Positions 62,476-64,000 of a stretch of 64,000 bases of DNA are shown piece after piece; position 1 is the first letter of the stretch; every line of letters begins with the position of its first letter. The notes beneath the pieces are model-generated. The model ran no database searches. It was not told where the DNA came from and saw only the letters and a program-made list of their open reading frames with translations. The translations under genes were made by a program, and so were the position numbers. The DNA is taken from positions 609,852 to 673,851 of the forward strand of contig WMCF01000177.1 in NCBI GenBank assembly GCA_009792885.1, in the 5' to 3' direction. This DNA comes from Eremophila alpestris peregrina (lineage: Eukaryota > Chordata > Aves > Passeriformes > Alaudidae).

Positions 62476-63989
62476 AACCCAGACCTAGATACAGTAAATT
62501 ACTCCAATCAAAAAATCCATTTCTATTTTATTCCCCATTGTGATAATAAGTCTTTTCCCCATAATGTGATAGGTTGCTGCACAACAAAAGGATAAATGTC
62601 TGCTGCCTTCCCTTCAGGTCCTTTAACTGCAATAACTTTAATTGTTCCTGCAGGGCCTGCAGGAACTTGGGGAACTCTTGGCATGTGCCAGTGGCTGTGC
62701 TGAATCCTTAGCACAGGACACAGGGTTTTATTCATGGCTGCTCCTCAAAGGCTCTGTTATTGGGGAATAAAGTCACAGCTCTGCTGTCATTATTGAAGGC
62801 AGATTGCAGAGCCCTCTTGCAGGCTCTGCTGCTCTCAGGAGATTTCTTTTTAATTCTTCAGTGTTCAACTGATGAATATTTACAGTTAGAGGAGACCCTG
62901 GCCAGGGTTCTTTGAGGGCACTTGCAGGCAGTTTTCCTGCTTTGGGATCTCTGTGTGGGTTTTAGTTCTGGTTTTGTCTCAAGGAGTAATTCTTAAAAAA
63001 AATACTTAATTTTTAAAAAAATTGAATATTCAGTGCTGAATTTGAAGGTCATACCCATCACTTAGCACTGTGTGTTATGGTTTGAATTTCTTTCCAATGA
63101 CAAAATGTGTTTCAAAGCAGTTTTAAACTCCGTGGGGACAGGTGAGGTGTGTTTGGTTTATTTCCCTTTTTTTAATAACCTGATTCTCGTGACTGAAATC
63201 CCTGCAGGGCTTTTCTGCTTTGCATCCTCCCCTGGAGCAGGGGGATGTGGTTGGAGCCAGGGGGTTCCTGCTCTGTTCCCCTGGAATGCGTCAGCAGGGC
63301 TCTCACACCTTTTGGAGCCTTGTTTTATGAGACAGGAAAAAACCAAATTGTTTCCTCTACACCAAAGCATTTCATGGTGAAAGGGGAATGGGAGGAGGGC
63401 TCGTTATCAGGAGGGGTTTTATGACTTCCCTGCAAACACAGGCTCCCAGTCAGAATGTGTTTATTACTGTATTTATACAGCCCAGCTGACTGAGCACCCA
63501 GCAGTGTGTGCTCACAATGCAGAACAGAGCCAAATAAATGCCCCAAAATCAGAATCACTGAGTGGGAATTCAGCACTTGCTTGTTCTGGATTTTTGGGGA
63601 GTTTTTTACAACACTGTACATTGAGTGAAGAGTAAATAACAGCTCTTGCTCCCAGTGGTTCAGTAAATTAATCTAAGGCAATTAAAAATTAAAACTAAGG
63701 CATTTTCCCTGCTCCAGGCTAAACGTGTCAGCACAGAGGAATAAATAAGGAAGCATCTCTGTTTCAGTTATGAGGAAAATTATGGATATTGGTGGAGGAG
63801 GGTCTGTTCTTTAGGGTTGAGTTTGTGTTTTTAAGTGTGTGAGGAACAAAATTTATTCCAAATGTTGAGTCAGGTTCTTGTCCTCAAACCTCTTCATTGA
63901 GTGAGATGATCCAGAGAAATGCTTGTGTGGGGTCAGCTCCTGGATCCCTGTGCTCCATGTGCTGGTCAGTGGCTCTGTGGTTCCTGCAG

Positions 63990-64000
63990 GTGTCATTCCC
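63990..64000 (+). CDS. NEO1: Possible start of NEO1 exon 8 (Ig4-FN1 linker)
   Basis: The last 11 bases follow 'tctgtggttcctgcag', a plausible acceptor. Joined to the single G left by exon 7 they read G-V-I-P in the right phase. The family linker between Ig4 and the first fibronectin III domain ends in a PSAPRDVV-type word, and alternative linker exons are known in neogenin as I recall, so a start of this kind would fit either. Eleven bases cannot prove it; many intronic CAGs look similar. Confidence 0.35.

Larger units (their letters stand above)
51138..63989 (+). other. NEO1 intron 7 (or 51138 to window end)
   Basis: About 12.9 kb if the last bases are exon 8. It holds a CR1 reverse-transcriptase remnant near 55.7-56.2 kb, small CR1 tails at 57.6 and 57.9 kb, an LTR-like repeat at 61.2-61.8 kb, a CR1 end at 62.0 kb and an AT-rich tandem repeat. 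I found no fibronectin III motif and no further Ig exon. The stretches 51.1-55.6 kb and 58.0-61.2 kb show nothing I can name, apart from a possibly conserved AT-rich block near 58.55-58.99 kb. Confidence 0.8.
1..64000 (+). other. NEO1: NEO1 (neogenin) gene, internal part: intron 2 to start of exon 8
   Basis: Five exons on the + strand together encode Ig2, Ig3 and Ig4 of a DCC-family receptor. The Ig4 half reading [20 protein letters not shown], together with YAHESMDIVFECEV, matches what I recall of neogenin and differs from DCC, which has a different start to this exon. Neogenin is a single-pass membrane receptor for netrins and repulsive guidance molecules and a BMP co-receptor; its four Ig domains precede six fibronectin III domains. 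All exon junctions are GT-AG and phase-compatible. Exon numbers assume the usual family plan (exon 1 signal peptide, exon 2 Ig1); those exons, the fibronectin domains, membrane span and cytoplasmic tail are outside the window. Confidence 0.93.

Overview
The window is vertebrate genomic DNA, almost certainly from a bird and perhaps a songbird. It holds many truncated CR1-type LINE 3' ends (truncated 5' ends, a 3' end reading roughly 'tccaacccaaaccat...gattctatgat'). It also has long AT-moderate introns, and a few short coding exons that are richer in G and C than their surroundings. There is no sign of bacterial operons, CRISPR or ribosomal RNA.

The one gene supported here is a central piece of neogenin (NEO1), read on the + strand. 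NEO1 is the DCC-family netrin/RGM receptor. Five exons can be placed to the base: Ig2 (13335-13610), the two halves of Ig3 (17567-17720 and 25401-25537), and the two halves of Ig4 (49633-49787 and 51017-51137). All have AG acceptors and GT donors, and their phases chain without error (1-1, 1-2, 2-1, 1-0, 0-1). The last 11 bases (63990-64000) may be the start of the next exon, in the linker to the first fibronectin domain. The upstream exons (signal peptide, Ig1) and the rest of the gene lie outside the window.

Region by region: 1-13334 is the end of intron 2, with three CR1 fragments. Intron 3 (3.96 kb) starts with an LTR-like repeat only 80 bp after exon 3, then a 300-bp tandem duplication. 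Intron 4 (7.7 kb) ends in an irregular tandem array containing a degenerate copy of the start of exon 5 and several copies of its splice acceptor; an assembly gap of 970 N sits inside it. Intron 5 (24 kb) has a near-perfect 120-bp inverted repeat, two direct copies of a young unclassified repeat (one with a telomere-like tract, the other broken by a 283-N gap), a 30-bp minisatellite, and many CR1 pieces. Intron 6 is short. Intron 7 (about 12.9 kb) has a CR1 reverse-transcriptase remnant, a second LTR-like copy in opposite orientation to the first, and an AT-rich degenerate tandem repeat.

The most unusual observations are the exon-5-derived array with decoy splice acceptors, the intronic hairpin at 30.8-31.2 kb, and the contrast between the GC- and CpG-rich, diverged Ig2/Ig3 exons and the conserved, ordinary-composition Ig4 exons.
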